Shown piece by piece: positions 38,870-48,368 of a stretch of DNA of 64,000 bases (positions within the stretch are counted from its first letter, which is position 1; each line of letters begins with the position of its first letter). Location of the stretch: positions 124,001-188,000 of the forward strand of contig JAHRFE010000007.1 in NCBI GenBank assembly GCA_019084245.1. Direction: 5' to 3'. Position numbers and translations under genes: made by a program. The notes under the pieces are model-generated. The model saw only the letters and a program-made list of their open reading frames with translations, searched no databases and was not told the origin of the DNA. The stretch is from Hoeflea sp. Its GTDB lineage: Bacteria > Pseudomonadota > Alphaproteobacteria > Rhizobiales > Rhizobiaceae.

Positions 38870-40630
38870 GTGACAGTCACCACGGTTGCGGGTCCGCGTC
38901 TCAGATGGCGCGGACCTTCCATTGGCTGGCGGCAGCGCGAGGGCAGGGGCCTCATGCTGGCGCTGGCTGTTTTCATTGTGCTGTTTTCCGTCATTCCGGT
39001 TGGCCGTCTCATCCTCACCGCGTTCGATGGCGGCGTGGTTGCGTTCTGGCAGGTAATCGATGCGCCCGAGGTGTGGCGGGCATCGCGCAACACGCTGGTG
39101 GTGGCGCTCGGCTCGGGAGGCCTCGCGATGCTGATTGGCGTCAGCTTCGCGCTGATCCTGTCGGTCACCAATCTTCGCGCCCGCACGGCGCTGGCCTTCA
39201 TCATGGTGCTGTCGCTGATGATCGCGCCGCAGATTTCGGCGCTCGCGTTCAAGACGCTGGCCGGCCCTGCCTCGCCGCTGCTCAAGCTGATCGGCCTTGC
39301 GCCATCGCCCGGGACGCCCAATCCGATGCTCGGGCAGTTCGGCATCATCCTGGTGATGGGGCTGCACCATGCGCCGCTCGTCGCCATCACGCTCGCCTCG
39401 GGGCTTGCCTCGATCCCGCGGCCGCTGATCGAGGCGGCGCGGCTGGAAGGCGCCAGCCCCTGGCAGGTGGTGCGCTACATCATGCTGCCGCTGCTCAGAC
39501 CGTTCCTGCTGACGGCAGCGCTTCTGGTGTTCGTCGCCGGCACCGGCAATTTCGGCATTCCGGCGCTGCTCGGCCTGCCGGTCGGCTATGTGACGCTGCC
39601 GACGCTTTTGTTCCGCAAGCTCGCGAGCTTTGGGCCGGGCGCGATCAATGATGCGGCGGCGATCTCGGTGCTGATCGCGGCGATCGCCTGTACCGGCGTC
39701 ATCGCCGCCGGCCTGGTTCTGGCGCGGGCGCAGAACCGGCTGGAAAGCGATCACCGGCTGGAGCCGTTCTGGGATCTGGGGCGCTGGCGGCTGGCGATGG
39801 AAATGGCGGTCTGGGGCTTTGTCGCGCTGACCATCCTGCTGCCGCTGGCTTCGCTTGTGGCGACCTCGGTGGTGCCGGCCTATGGCGTGCGGCTGTCGCT
39901 TGAGAGTGCCACGCTCCGGCAATATGCCGAAGTGCTGTTCCGCCAGGACCTGACCGTCCGGGCGTTCCGCAATTCGTTGATGCTGGCGGGCGCGGCCGCG
40001 CTCAGCCTGGGCGTCATCGCGCTGATTTCGGCCTATGTGCTGGACCGGGCCAAGCCCAAGGCGCGGGCGGCGGCGTTTGCGCTGATCGAGTTGCCCTATG
40101 CAGTGCCCGGCATCGTGCTGGCGATTGCCTGCATCCTGTTGTTCATCAAGCCGCTGCCGCTGATCGGGGTGTCGATCTACGCCACGCCCTGGATCATCCT
40201 GTTTGCCTATCACGCGCGGTTTTATGCGATTGCGCTGAAACCCGTGCTGGCGGCGATGGCGACGCTCGACGATGCGGTGCAGGAAGCGGCGGTGTGCGAC
40301 GGTGTGGGGCTCTATCACCGGCTGCGCCACATCGTGGCTCCGCTGGTGTTTCCGGCGGTGTTCGCGGGGATGCTGATGGTCTTCCTGCTGGCGTTCAACG
40401 AGCTCACGGTCTCGGCGCTGTTGTGGTCGGCGGGAACCGAGACGCTGGGCGTGGCGCTGTTGAGCCTCGAGGATTCAGGTCTCGCGGCGGAAGCGGCCGC
40501 CGTGGCGGTGGCGGCGACGCTGCTGGTTCTGGTGCTGATGCTGGTCATGCAGTTGATGGCGCGGCGGCTGCCGCCCGACGCGCTGCCCTGGCAGGGACTG
40601 GCGGGGCCGGGCAAATTGCGGCGCGGCTGA
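38870..40630 (+). CDS. ABC transporter permease, two fused domains
   Basis: 586 residues with about 12 membrane helices in two halves. Each half has an EAA loop (EAARLEGASPWQVVRYIMLP near 190; EAAVCDGVGLYHRLRHIVAP near 480). The start is GTG at 38870. It is paired with the binding protein immediately upstream. The ATP-binding subunit is missing from this locus; the next gene is an unrelated MOSC protein 85 bp away. Confidence 0.88.
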   Translation: MTVTTVAGPRLRWRGPSIGWRQREGRGLMLALAVFIVLFSVIPVGRLILTAFDGGVVAFWQVIDAPEVWRASRNTLVVALGSGGLAMLIGVSFALILSVTNLRARTALAFIMVLSLMIAPQISALAFKTLAGPASPLLKLIGLAPSPGTPNPMLGQFGIILVMGLHHAPLVAITLASGLASIPRPLIEAARLEGASPWQVVRYIMLPLLRPFLLTAALLVFVAGTGNFGIPALLGLPVGYVTLPTLLFRKLASFGPGAINDAAAISVLIAAIACTGVIAAGLVLARAQNRLESDHRLEPFWDLGRWRLAMEMAVWGFVALTILLPLASLVATSVVPAYGVRLSLESATLRQYAEVLFRQDLTVRAFRNSLMLAGAAALSLGVIALISAYVLDRAKPKARAAAFALIELPYAVPGIVLAIACILLFIKPLPLIGVSIYATPWIILFAYHARFYAIALKPVLAAMATLDDAVQEAAVCDGVGLYHRLRHIVAPLVFPAVFAGMLMVFLLAFNELTVSALLWSAGTETLGVALLSLEDSGLAAEAAAVAVAATLLVLVLMLVMQLMARRLPPDALPWQGLAGPGKLRRG

Positions 40631-40715
40631 TCCGGGTTCATGTTTTTTGATTGGTTCATCACCGCGCGATTGGGTATGTCTCGGTCCTCGATGATTTGCC
40701 TGCCTGGAGCCTGCG

Positions 40716-41342
40716 ATGACCCTTCCGATGTTTCCCGACCTTGCGCCCGCGCTGCCGGAAATCGTGCCTGCGCGGCTGATCAAGGGGGAGGTGACGGCGG
40801 TTCTGGCGGCCCTTGGCGGGGATTTCCCGACCGGGGACGTGGCTGAGCTTACCCTCGGCTATGACGGCATCGAGGGCGATTATCATGCCGGGTCGACGCG
40901 CAAATCGGGCGGCCGCGAGCCGTGGTATCCGCGCGGCACCGAGATCCGCAACGAGCGGCAGGTGTCGATCGTGGCCGAGGATGAGCTGGCGATCGCGGCC
41001 AGCGCCATGGGCATCGAGCGGATCGAACCGGGCTGGATCGGCGCCAATCTGGTGATTGCCGGCATCCCGCTTCTGTCGATGTTGCCGCCGCGCACGCAAT
41101 TGTTCTTCGAGGGCGGGGTGACGCTCCGCATCGACGGCGACAATGCTCCGTGCCGGATCGCCGGCGCGATGATTGCCCGGAATTATCCCGATATGGACCA
41201 GACCTCGCTCGCGCTGCATTTCGTCAAGGCCGCCAAGCGCCGCCGCGGTATTGTTGCCTGGGTGGAAAAGCCCGGGCTGATCCGCAAGGGTGAAAAGATC
41301 ACCGCGCATATCTGGGAACAGTGGATTTATCCGGCCGGATGA
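40716..41342 (+). CDS. MOSC domain protein
   Basis: 208 residues. It carries the MOSC signature: LGYDGIEGDYHAGSTRKSGG, NERQVSIVAEDELAI, GANLVIAGIPLLSM and the conserved cysteine in GDNAPCRIAG. MOSC proteins bind molybdenum cofactor or sulfur through that Cys (MOCS3/mARC-related, YiiM-like). There is no transporter partner nearby and no membrane segment, so it is cytosolic. Substrate unknown. Confidence 0.88.
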   Translation: MTLPMFPDLAPALPEIVPARLIKGEVTAVLAALGGDFPTGDVAELTLGYDGIEGDYHAGSTRKSGGREPWYPRGTEIRNERQVSIVAEDELAIAASAMGIERIEPGWIGANLVIAGIPLLSMLPPRTQLFFEGGVTLRIDGDNAPCRIAGAMIARNYPDMDQTSLALHFVKAAKRRRGIVAWVEKPGLIRKGEKITAHIWEQWIYPAG

Positions 41343-41474
41343 GCGTGGCCTGATCGCTGTGATCTGCCCTGTTGCGCCGCGCAGCAGGGCTTGGCCGTGC
41401 CAAGCGTATTTCAAAGAGCCAAAACGACAATAAGTTTCGTCCCAGCGACATTGCGCTTGCCTCATCTTTTGAAA

Positions 41475-41498
41475 TGACATAAACATATCTTTATATCA
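41475..41498. promoter_or_regulatory. Imperfect inverted repeat, likely ArsR-type operator
   Basis: TGACATAAA, six bases, then TTTATATCA (8 of 9 paired), 15 bp before the ArsR-methyltransferase start, in an AT-rich promoter region. Position and shape fit autoregulation of the regulator/metF operon. The ATA...TAT content resembles ArsR/SahR-type sites, but I cannot test it. Confidence 0.6.
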
Positions 41499-41513
41499 TT
41501 TTTGAGGTTGTGA

Positions 41514-42530
41514 ATGCTGTCCCTGTCTCCCCTTACCCTGGAAGAATGCGTCGAGGTCCTCAAGGCCGCGGGCGAGCCGACGCGGTTGCGGCTGATCGCG
41601 CTTCTGAGCCAGGGCGACCTGACGGTGAGCGAGATGACCGAGGTGCTGGGCCAGTCGCAACCGCGGATCTCGCGCCATCTCAAGCTGCTGGGCGAGGCCG
41701 GACTTGTCGAGCGCTACCAGGAAGGCGCCTGGGCCTATTTCCGCATGACGCGCGACGGGGTGCGGGCAAGGCTGATGCAGCAGGCGCTCAGCGCCACCTC
41801 GCAGGCGGACGCGCATCTGGCGCGCGATGGCGAGCGCCTGGCGACCGTCAAGCAGGCACGCGCCAGCCGCGCGGAGGCCTATTTTTCCGCCAATGCTCAG
41901 AGCTGGAACGATCTGCGAAACCGGCATGTCGCCGATGAGAAGGTCGAGGCCGAGATCCTTGAGCTGATCGGCCGGACGCCGTTCGACGGGCTTCTTGATC
42001 TTGGCACCGGAACCGGTCGCATGCTCGAATTGCTGGCCGACCGCTACCGCCGCGCCATCGGCATCGATTCCAGCCGCAACATGCTGTCGATTGCCCGCGC
42101 GCAGCTCGACGAGGCGGGCATCACCCATGCCTCGGTGCGCCAGGGCGACATTCTCAACCTGCCGCTCGACCGCGAGAGCTTCGACGTGGTGACCATTCAC
42201 CAGGTGCTGCATTTCCTGCACGATCCGCTGCCGGCGATCACCGAAGCCGCCCGCATGCTCCGGCCCGGCGGCCGCGTCGTGGTGGTGGATTTCGCGCCGC
42301 ATGATCATGAGGAGCTCAGGCTCGAGCATGCTCATGCACGGCTTGGGTTCAGCCAGCAGCAGGTTGCCGACTGGCTCAGGCAGTGCGGCTTGACGGTCGA
42401 CAAGATTGTCGATCTGCCCGCCGGATCCGGCAGTGACCGGGCCCTGACCGTAACAATCTGGCTTGCCCGCGACCCGCGCCTGCTGATCGCCTCCGACCCC
42501 TCCACCTCCCCAAGCACAGGAACAGCTTGA
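41514..42530 (+). CDS. ArsR family regulator fused to a SAM-dependent methyltransferase
   Basis: 338 residues. Residues ~5-90 are a winged helix (PTRLRLIALLSQGDLTVSEM, then RISRHLKLLGEAGLVERYQE). Residues ~135-320 are a class I methyltransferase with motif I LLDLGTGTGRMLELLA and the post-motif DVVTIHQVLHFLHDPLPAIT. It ends one base before metF starts, so it forms an operon with metF. Control of methionine or one-carbon metabolism by SAM or SAH sensing is inferred. The start has GAGG upstream. Confidence 0.92.
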   Translation: MLSLSPLTLEECVEVLKAAGEPTRLRLIALLSQGDLTVSEMTEVLGQSQPRISRHLKLLGEAGLVERYQEGAWAYFRMTRDGVRARLMQQALSATSQADAHLARDGERLATVKQARASRAEAYFSANAQSWNDLRNRHVADEKVEAEILELIGRTPFDGLLDLGTGTGRMLELLADRYRRAIGIDSSRNMLSIARAQLDEAGITHASVRQGDILNLPLDRESFDVVTIHQVLHFLHDPLPAITEAARMLRPGGRVVVVDFAPHDHEELRLEHAHARLGFSQQQVADWLRQCGLTVDKIVDLPAGSGSDRALTVTIWLARDPRLLIASDPSTSPSTGTA

Positions 42531-42531
42531 C

Positions 42532-43443
42532 ATGAACAGCTCCTCCCGCGCCAGCGCCCAGGATTCCTCCGAGCGGATCAAGGTGTCCTTCGAATTCTTC
42601 CCGCCCAAGAATGGCGACATGGAAAGCCAGCTCTGGGAAAGCATTACGAAACTCGCGCCGTTCCAGCCGGATTTCGTATCGGTGACCTATGGCGCCGGCG
42701 GTTCGACCAAGCAGCCGACGCTCAACACGGTTGCAAGGATCTGCAGCGAAACCGCGCTGGCGCCTGCCGCGCACCTGACCTGCGTCGGTTCCGACAAGGC
42801 CGCCGTCGATGCGGTGGCGCGGGAGTTCCAGGCCGTCGGCGTCAACCATTTCGTGGCGCTCCGCGGCGATCCGCCGGAAGGCGTGGGCGCAGCCTACCAG
42901 CCGTTCCCCGGCGGCTATGCCAATGGCGCCGAACTGGTGGCGGGATTGCGCGCCCTGTCGGATTTCGAGATCTCGGTCTCCGCCTATCCCGAACGCCATC
43001 CCGAGAGCCCGGATTTCGCCACCGATATCGACATGCTCAAGCGCAAGGTCGATGCCGGCGCGACGCGGGCCATCACCCAGTTCTTCTTCGACAACGACAC
43101 CTATGAGCGCTATGTCGAGCGGGTGCGGCGCGCGGGCATCTATATCCCGATCGTGCCGGGCATTCTGCCGATCCACAATTTCGGCCAGGTGGCGCGGTTC
43201 TCGAAACTCTGCGGCGCGTCCATCCCCGACTGGCTGGCGCGGCGGTTCGACGGGCTCGAGAAGGACGCCGAGACGCGGGCGCTGGTGGCGTCAGCCGTGG
43301 CCGCCGAGCAGGTCAACGACCTGGTCGAGCGCGGCATCGACGATTTCCATTTCTACACCATGAACCGGGCGCAACTGGTCTATGCGATCTGCCACATGCT
43401 GGGATTGCGGGCCGAGGATACGGCGGTCGGCGCAGCTGCCTGA
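42532..43443 (+). CDS. metF: 5,10-methylenetetrahydrofolate reductase
   Basis: 303 residues, normal for MetF. Family motifs are KVSFEFFPPKNGDME, VTYGAGGSTKQPTLN, AHLTCVG, FVALRGDPPEGVG, ITQFFFDNDTYERYV and IVPGILPIHNF. It reduces methylene-THF to methyl-THF with NAD(P)H and FAD for methionine synthesis. It starts one base after the ArsR-methyltransferase fusion and is presumably regulated by it. Confidence 0.95.
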   Translation: MNSSSRASAQDSSERIKVSFEFFPPKNGDMESQLWESITKLAPFQPDFVSVTYGAGGSTKQPTLNTVARICSETALAPAAHLTCVGSDKAAVDAVAREFQAVGVNHFVALRGDPPEGVGAAYQPFPGGYANGAELVAGLRALSDFEISVSAYPERHPESPDFATDIDMLKRKVDAGATRAITQFFFDNDTYERYVERVRRAGIYIPIVPGILPIHNFGQVARFSKLCGASIPDWLARRFDGLEKDAETRALVASAVAAEQVNDLVERGIDDFHFYTMNRAQLVYAICHMLGLRAEDTAVGAAA

Positions 43444-43526
43444 CCATCATTATCGCGCTCGGCCAGTGCGCTGAATGGATGGACTGCCCGCGGCAGACAG
43501 AAAGCCGGGGCCGCAGTAATTAGAAA

Positions 43527-43550
43527 ACGGGAGCGATTGATCACTCCCGT
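43527..43550 (+). terminator. Hairpin after metF
   Basis: ACGGGAG, a 10-nt loop, then CTCCCGT. A CCTCAAGCTTTT stretch follows; terminator activity is likely but the T-run is offset. Confidence 0.6.
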
Positions 43551-43587
43551 CCTCAAGCTTTTGACTGTTATTCAATGCTCATCAAGG

Positions 43588-43665
43588 TCAGATGAAGAGC
43601 ATTGCGCCTACAAATATGAACGCTGCACAGATCACAAGGGCATTGAGCGATTGCGTAAATCCCAT
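43588..43665 (-). CDS. 25-residue membrane micro-protein
   Basis: On the minus strand an ATG (complement of 43663-43665) follows GGAGGACCACC, a near-perfect ribosome-binding site at ideal spacing. The peptide starts MGFTQSLNALVICAAFIFVG and ends AMLFI, followed by TGA. It is almost one hydrophobic helix. The rest of this 550-bp gap has no other gene: the metF terminator lies on one side and an AT-rich stretch (43780-43850, probably promoter) on the other. Conservation in rhizobia is recollected, not verified. Confidence 0.75.
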   Translation of the reverse strand: MGFTQSLNALVICAAFIFVGAMLFI

Positions 43666-43996
43666 GGTGGTCCTCCATCGCGTTTACAGTCAAATGATAG
43701 TCACGGCTTTGGCTCCGTGGGAAGCGAAATCGTTGCTGCAGTGCAGCTAAAAAAGCGGGAAAACGGCCCAGAACTGTTTCCATCACTTTGAAATATAATG
43801 ATTTTCAGGAAATTCATATTCTGTTAAGAAACTGTCGCATACTCCCTATGGGTGTTGAAATCCTCCGCACAATCAAGTGTGGCTGCCGCATTTTCGCCTT
43901 TTCCGGTCCATCGGTTTCCGCGGGCTTACGCAATTGGGACGTCGGGAACAGGCAGCCTTGAGCGGGAGGGTTCAGCGCCCTGGATGAGACCTTGCC

Positions 43997-45262
43997 TCAG
44001 TCTCCGAAGGCCCGCTCCAAGGCGGCAGCGACGTTTAGCAGCGCCTTGTCCTGGCCGAAGCGGGCGACGGCCTGGATGCCGAGCGGCATGCCGTTGGCGT
44101 CGCGGAACCCGGGAATGTTGACCGCCGGCGTCCCCATCAGCGTCCAGAGCTTGTTGAAGCGCGGGTCGCCGGTGCTTTCGAGCCCCAGGGGCGCGGCTCC
44201 GGGCGCTGCGGGCGTGAGCAGGATGTCGACCTCGTTAAACAGCGCCCGGGTTGCCGCGCGGCCGCGCTTGGCGAGCTTGCGGGCTGCGTCATAGGCCTGG
44301 GGGCTGATCGCCTGGCCGTTGGTGATGGTCCGGGCCAGGACCTCGCTCATCTGGTCGCCGAACAGGGCAAGGTCCGACCCGCAGACCAGGCCGGCTTCGA
44401 AATTCCGGATGTCGGAATGGGCGCCGCGCGCCATCGCCATGGCCTCGGGCTCGCCGATCTCGCCGACATCGAAGCCGGCGTCTGCCGCCTTGTCGGCTGC
44501 CTGAGACAGTGCCGCCTGCATGTCCGGGTCGGCGCCTTCGAGCAGAGCGCAGCGGTACAGCCCGACGCGGATCTTTCCCGGGTCGACGGGCTCATCGTCC
44601 ACGCCAGCATTCAGATCACGGCCTGTCAGCAGTGCTGCAAGCAGCGCCACGTCGGCAACGCCCGCGGCAAACAGGCCGACCGTGTCGAGCGTGGGCGCGA
44701 AGTGCTTGATGCCGGTGACGGGCAGCAGCCGGAAACTCGGCTTGTAGCCGGCGATGCCGCAATAGCTCGCAGGCCGGATCACCGATCCGCCGGTCTGGGT
44801 GCCGGTGGCAGCGGGGATCATGCCTGCGGCGACGGCCGCGGCGGACCCGGACGACGAGCCGCCGGGCGTATGGGCGTGATTGTGCGGATTGACGGTGGCG
44901 GCGGGATTGAGAAAGGCGAACTCCGTGCTCACCGTCTTGCCGATGATGGTGGCGCCCTGCCTGCGGGCAAGGTCGACGATCGCCGCGTCGGTCCTCGGGC
45001 GATGGCCGGCATAGGCGGGCGAGCCGTAGCAGGTCGGCTGGTCGAAGGTGTCGAAAATGTCCTTGATGCCGATGGCGACGCCCGCGAGCGGGCCTTGCTG
45101 GCTGATCACGGGTTCGTCGGCAACATGGGCGAAGGCCTTGACGCCCGGGTCCTTGCGGGCGATGGCGTCGCGGCTGAGCGCCACCATCAGCTCCGGGTTG
45201 GCCTTGCCCGCGTCGCGCGCCTTGATCAGGGCGGCCAGACTCATCATGCGATTTTCGGCCAT
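43997..45262 (-). CDS. Amidase signature family protein
   Basis: 421 residues with the Ser-cisSer-Lys triad: K67 in AIGIKDIFDTFDQ, the cis-serine ~S136 in PGGSSSGSAAAVAAG, and the nucleophile ~S160 in TQTGGSVIRPA. It is a cytosolic amide hydrolase; substrates in the family range from indoleacetamide to malonamide and mandelamide. It lacks the tail and partner genes of GatA. It may be co-transcribed with the DMT exporter gene that precedes it on the same strand (37 bp gap). Confidence 0.9.
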   Translation of the reverse strand: MAENRMMSLAALIKARDAGKANPELMVALSRDAIARKDPGVKAFAHVADEPVISQQGPLAGVAIGIKDIFDTFDQPTCYGSPAYAGHRPRTDAAIVDLARRQGATIIGKTVSTEFAFLNPAATVNPHNHAHTPGGSSSGSAAAVAAGMIPAATGTQTGGSVIRPASYCGIAGYKPSFRLLPVTGIKHFAPTLDTVGLFAAGVADVALLAALLTGRDLNAGVDDEPVDPGKIRVGLYRCALLEGADPDMQAALSQAADKAADAGFDVGEIGEPEAMAMARGAHSDIRNFEAGLVCGSDLALFGDQMSEVLARTITNGQAISPQAYDAARKLAKRGRAATRALFNEVDILLTPAAPGAAPLGLESTGDPRFNKLWTLMGTPAVNIPGFRDANGMPLGIQAVARFGQDKALLNVAAALERAFGD

Positions 45263-45299
45263 CCCGGCATCTCCCCTGAAACGACTCAGGCCGAGCCGC

Positions 45300-46226
45300 C
45301 TATTTCCATTTTATGGCCAGCCTGTTGTCCAGTGACAAGAGCCCCAGTGCGATGAGGCCCAGGCCAATCGCTTCGGTCAGCGACAGGGTTTCGCCGAGAA
45401 AGACGATGCCGAGCAGGATCGCTGACGGCGGCACCAGCAGGGTGACGAGCGAGGCCGAGGTGGCTCCCGCCACGCTGAGGATGCGGAAATAGAGCACATA
45501 GGCGAAGGCGGTGGAAACGAGTGCGAGCGCCAGGATCGCCGCGATGACCTCCATCGGCGGCATCGGCAGCGTCCAGGGCTGATCGACGACAAGCGCGAAG
45601 GGAAGCATGATCAGGCTTGAGGCGGTGAGCTGGCCGGTGGCGGTGATGCGCGGCGACAGGCCCTTGAAGCGCTTGCCGAAGGCTGCGGCAAACCCATAGG
45701 AGACCGCCGCGCCAACCACGGCAAGCTTGGCCCAGAGCGGTGCATCGGCGATGCCGAGTGCGGCAGGGCCGATGAGCAGCACCATGCCCGCGAGCCCGAG
45801 CGCGCAGCCGATCAGCTTGGCGGCGGAAATCTTTTCGTCAGTGGTCAGGACCTGGGCGATGATCACGGTCCAGAGCGGTGTGGTGGCGTTGAGAATGGAG
45901 GCCAGTCCCGCCCCGATCTCGGTCTGGCCCAGGAAGATCAGCGTGAAGGGGATGGCGTTGTTGATCAGCCCCAGGACGAGCAGTTCCGGCCAGCGGCTGG
46001 CGAGCGTCGCGTAAAACCCCGGCAGCCGGCCGAAGGCGAGGTGGAGGGCAAGGGCTGCGAGGCTCACGCGCAGCAGCACCAACGTCATCGGCGGCACATG
46101 CTGCACGGCGATGCGGCCGAAAAAGAACGAGGCGCCCCAGATCAGCCCGAGCAGGATCAGGGTCGCCCAGGTGGCGGCGGACATCGACGGGGCGAGGGTA
46201 CGGGGCATTGGGGCGGGCGTGGACAT
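45300..46226 (-). CDS. DMT superfamily transporter (EamA, RhaT-like)
   Basis: 308 residues with ten hydrophobic segments forming two EamA repeats. The first begins WATLILLGLIWGASFFFGRI and the second around LWAKLAVVGAAVSYGFAAAF. It ends LTEAIGLGLIALGLLSLD. It is a drug/metabolite exporter, often for amino acids or their derivatives. GGAG precedes the ATG. It is the upstream gene of the amidase on the same strand, which could mean export of a product, but this is speculation. Confidence 0.9.
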   Translation of the reverse strand: MSTPAPMPRTLAPSMSAATWATLILLGLIWGASFFFGRIAVQHVPPMTLVLLRVSLAALALHLAFGRLPGFYATLASRWPELLVLGLINNAIPFTLIFLGQTEIGAGLASILNATTPLWTVIIAQVLTTDEKISAAKLIGCALGLAGMVLLIGPAALGIADAPLWAKLAVVGAAVSYGFAAAFGKRFKGLSPRITATGQLTASSLIMLPFALVVDQPWTLPMPPMEVIAAILALALVSTAFAYVLYFRILSVAGATSASLVTLLVPPSAILLGIVFLGETLSLTEAIGLGLIALGLLSLDNRLAIKWK

Positions 46227-46513
46227 TGTATCTCCGTCTTGGATGGTGCGGAGGGGCTTGCCACGCCGCAGAATTCGGCGCCACCCGAAATCAGATTCTG
46301 CCTCGCGGCGCCTGAGGCTGTCACGATCAAAGAATTGATGGGATTGATCGATCCGGTTGCTGATAGGAGCACCAGATCGGGGGCTGCCGGACGCCGCGGA
46401 CGACTGCCGGTTCCTTCGTCTCCACCAGCAATACGCAACCTCTACCGCCGCGCGGCGTTGATTGAGACACTGTTCAATGGTGTAAGAGCCTTTGCGCCAT
46501 CCGGGAGACCACG

Positions 46514-47734
46514 ATGCAACGATTCGCCACGGGAACCGACGCCGCCCTCACGCTCAGGCCGGACCATCCGCTCTATTGCTTCAGGCCCGATGTGCTGAAG
46601 CAGGATGCGCGGCAGTTCATGGCGCTGTTTCCCGGAGAGACGGCCTATGCGGTCAAGACCAATGGCGAGCCGATGGTGCTGAAAACGCTGGTCGAGGCCG
46701 GGGTCAAGATCTTCGACGTCGCTTCGCCGGGGGAATTTGCCGCCGTGCGCGCCGCCTCCAAGACCGCAGAGATGCTCTACATGCATCCGGTCAAGGCGCA
46801 GTCCGATATCCGGCTGGCGCTCGAAAAATACGGCATCCGGGTGATGTCGCTCGACCACGAGGACGAGATCGCCAAGGTGCTCCGGATCGTGCGCGCGCTC
46901 GATCTCGATCCCGCCTCGATCACCATCTTCGTGCGGCTGCAGACCAAGGGCCACGCGATGTACGAGCTGTCGAAGAAATTCGGCGCCGCCCCCGGCCATG
47001 CGGTGGAACTGGTGCAGCGGCTCGACAGGATCGGCTTCAAGGTCGGGCTCTGCTTCCATGTCGGCAGCCAGGTGGAGGAGGCGGAATCCTATGAACTCGC
47101 GCTCAAATCCGCGGACTGGGTGCGCAACCGCGCCGGCGTCGACCTGGTCGGCCTCGATGTCGGCGGCGGGTTCCCGGCGGTCTATGGGCATGATCCGAAC
47201 CGCAAGGCGAAGCCGATGCCGCCGCTCGAGGATCTGATGGCCGAGCTCCGGGCCAACATCACCGAATGGGCGTTCGACGACATGCCGCTGGTGGCCGAGC
47301 CGGGCCGGGTGGTGGTGGCCCGCGCCTTCTCGCTGATCGTGCGGGTGCTCCTGAGGAAGGGCCGCAGGCTCTACATCAATGACGGCATCTGGGCCTCGCT
47401 GTCGGACAGCTGGACCGGCAAGATCACGCTGCCGGCGCGCTTCATCCCGGACCCGGCGCGGCGCATCCGCAAGGGCAAGGCCGAAAACGTGGTGCCGTTC
47501 AAGGTCTGCGGCGCGACCTGCGATTCGGTCGATATCCTGTCGCGGCCGTTCTGGCTTCCCGAAACCGTGGATACCGGCGACTGGATCGAGATCGGCCATA
47601 TCGGCGCCTATTCGCTGTCGCTCCGAACTCGCTTCAACGGGTTCTATCCGGATGATTTCGTCGAGGTGACGACGCCCTTTGGCGGCGAGGGCGCGCCGGA
47701 CGGATTTGCAAGCCTCGAGACCATGGCGGACTGA
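46514..47734 (+). CDS. PLP-dependent ornithine/lysine decarboxylase (fold III)
   Basis: 406 residues in the alanine-racemase-fold decarboxylase group. The PLP lysine is K48 in AYAVKTNGEP, followed by HVGSQVEEAESYELA, the phosphate-binding LDVGGGFPAVYG, AEPGRVVV and the subunit-interface active-site Cys in CGATCDSVD. It makes putrescine or cadaverine. It is divergent from the DMT gene. The ATG has GGGAGACC upstream. Whether ornithine, lysine or carboxynorspermidine is the substrate cannot be read by eye. Confidence 0.9.
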   Translation: MQRFATGTDAALTLRPDHPLYCFRPDVLKQDARQFMALFPGETAYAVKTNGEPMVLKTLVEAGVKIFDVASPGEFAAVRAASKTAEMLYMHPVKAQSDIRLALEKYGIRVMSLDHEDEIAKVLRIVRALDLDPASITIFVRLQTKGHAMYELSKKFGAAPGHAVELVQRLDRIGFKVGLCFHVGSQVEEAESYELALKSADWVRNRAGVDLVGLDVGGGFPAVYGHDPNRKAKPMPPLEDLMAELRANITEWAFDDMPLVAEPGRVVVARAFSLIVRVLLRKGRRLYINDGIWASLSDSWTGKITLPARFIPDPARRIRKGKAENVVPFKVCGATCDSVDILSRPFWLPETVDTGDWIEIGHIGAYSLSLRTRFNGFYPDDFVEVTTPFGGEGAPDGFASLETMAD

Positions 47735-47888
47735 GGCAATCGCCTTCCGAAACCCTGCCGACCGGAACCAATGGGACCGGTCGCGGGTTGTCCCTTGCGA
47801 GAGTAAGGGCGACGTGATGAGATCACTTTCCGCCCAGTCATTGGTCAAATGGCCCCGCAAAGGATCAATCCCGAGGGAAGGCGCACAT

Positions 47889-48368
47889 ATGGACACTCCT
47901 GTCTTTTTCGACGACTGGGCCGGCATAGGCCGCATTCTGGTCACCGCCCCCTTGGCCTATCTGGCCCTCATCGTCATGCTCAGGACATCCGGCAAGCGCA
48001 CGCTGAGCAAGTTCAACGCCTTTGATTTTGTCGTGACCATCTGTCTCGGCTCCATGCTGGCCTCGATCATCCTGACCAAGTCGGTACCGCTGATCGAAGG
48101 GGTCGTTGCCCTTGCGCTGCTGATCTGCCTGCAATTTGTCATCACCTGGCTGTCGGTGCGGAGCCAGGCGGTGGAGACCCTGGTCAAGAGTGAACCGGCG
48201 CTTCTGGTGCATCGCGGGACCTACCAGGACAAGGCGCTGCGCGAGGAGCGGGTGACGCGGGAGGAAATCACCGCGGCGCTGCATGCCAGCGGCGAGGCCG
48301 AGCTGTCGGCCTTCCATTCGGTGGTGCTGGAGACCGATGGCTCACTCAATGTGTTCAAGGCCGTATGA
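47889..48368 (+). CDS. DUF421 (YetF-type) membrane protein
   Basis: 159 residues. Three N-terminal membrane segments (VTAPLAYLALIVMLRTSGKR; DFVVTICLGSMLASIILTK; GVVALALLICLQFVITWLSV) are followed by the DUF421 soluble domain (LVKSEPALLVHRGTYQDKAL ... VTREEITAALHASGE). The core RTSGKRTLSKFNAFDFVVTI is strongly conserved in the family. ATG 47889 follows GGGAAGG and fits the first helix; an earlier start at 47817 is possible. Function is unknown; in Bacillus spores relatives (YetF/YdfR) are membrane components. Confidence 0.9.
   Translation: MDTPVFFDDWAGIGRILVTAPLAYLALIVMLRTSGKRTLSKFNAFDFVVTICLGSMLASIILTKSVPLIEGVVALALLICLQFVITWLSVRSQAVETLVKSEPALLVHRGTYQDKALREERVTREEITAALHASGEAELSAFHSVVLETDGSLNVFKAV

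Noticed and set aside
41343-41513. A SAM-II-type riboswitch upstream of the ArsR-MT/metF operon
   Set aside because: I could not find the pseudoknot core; the visible structure is a short DNA palindrome typical of a protein operator.
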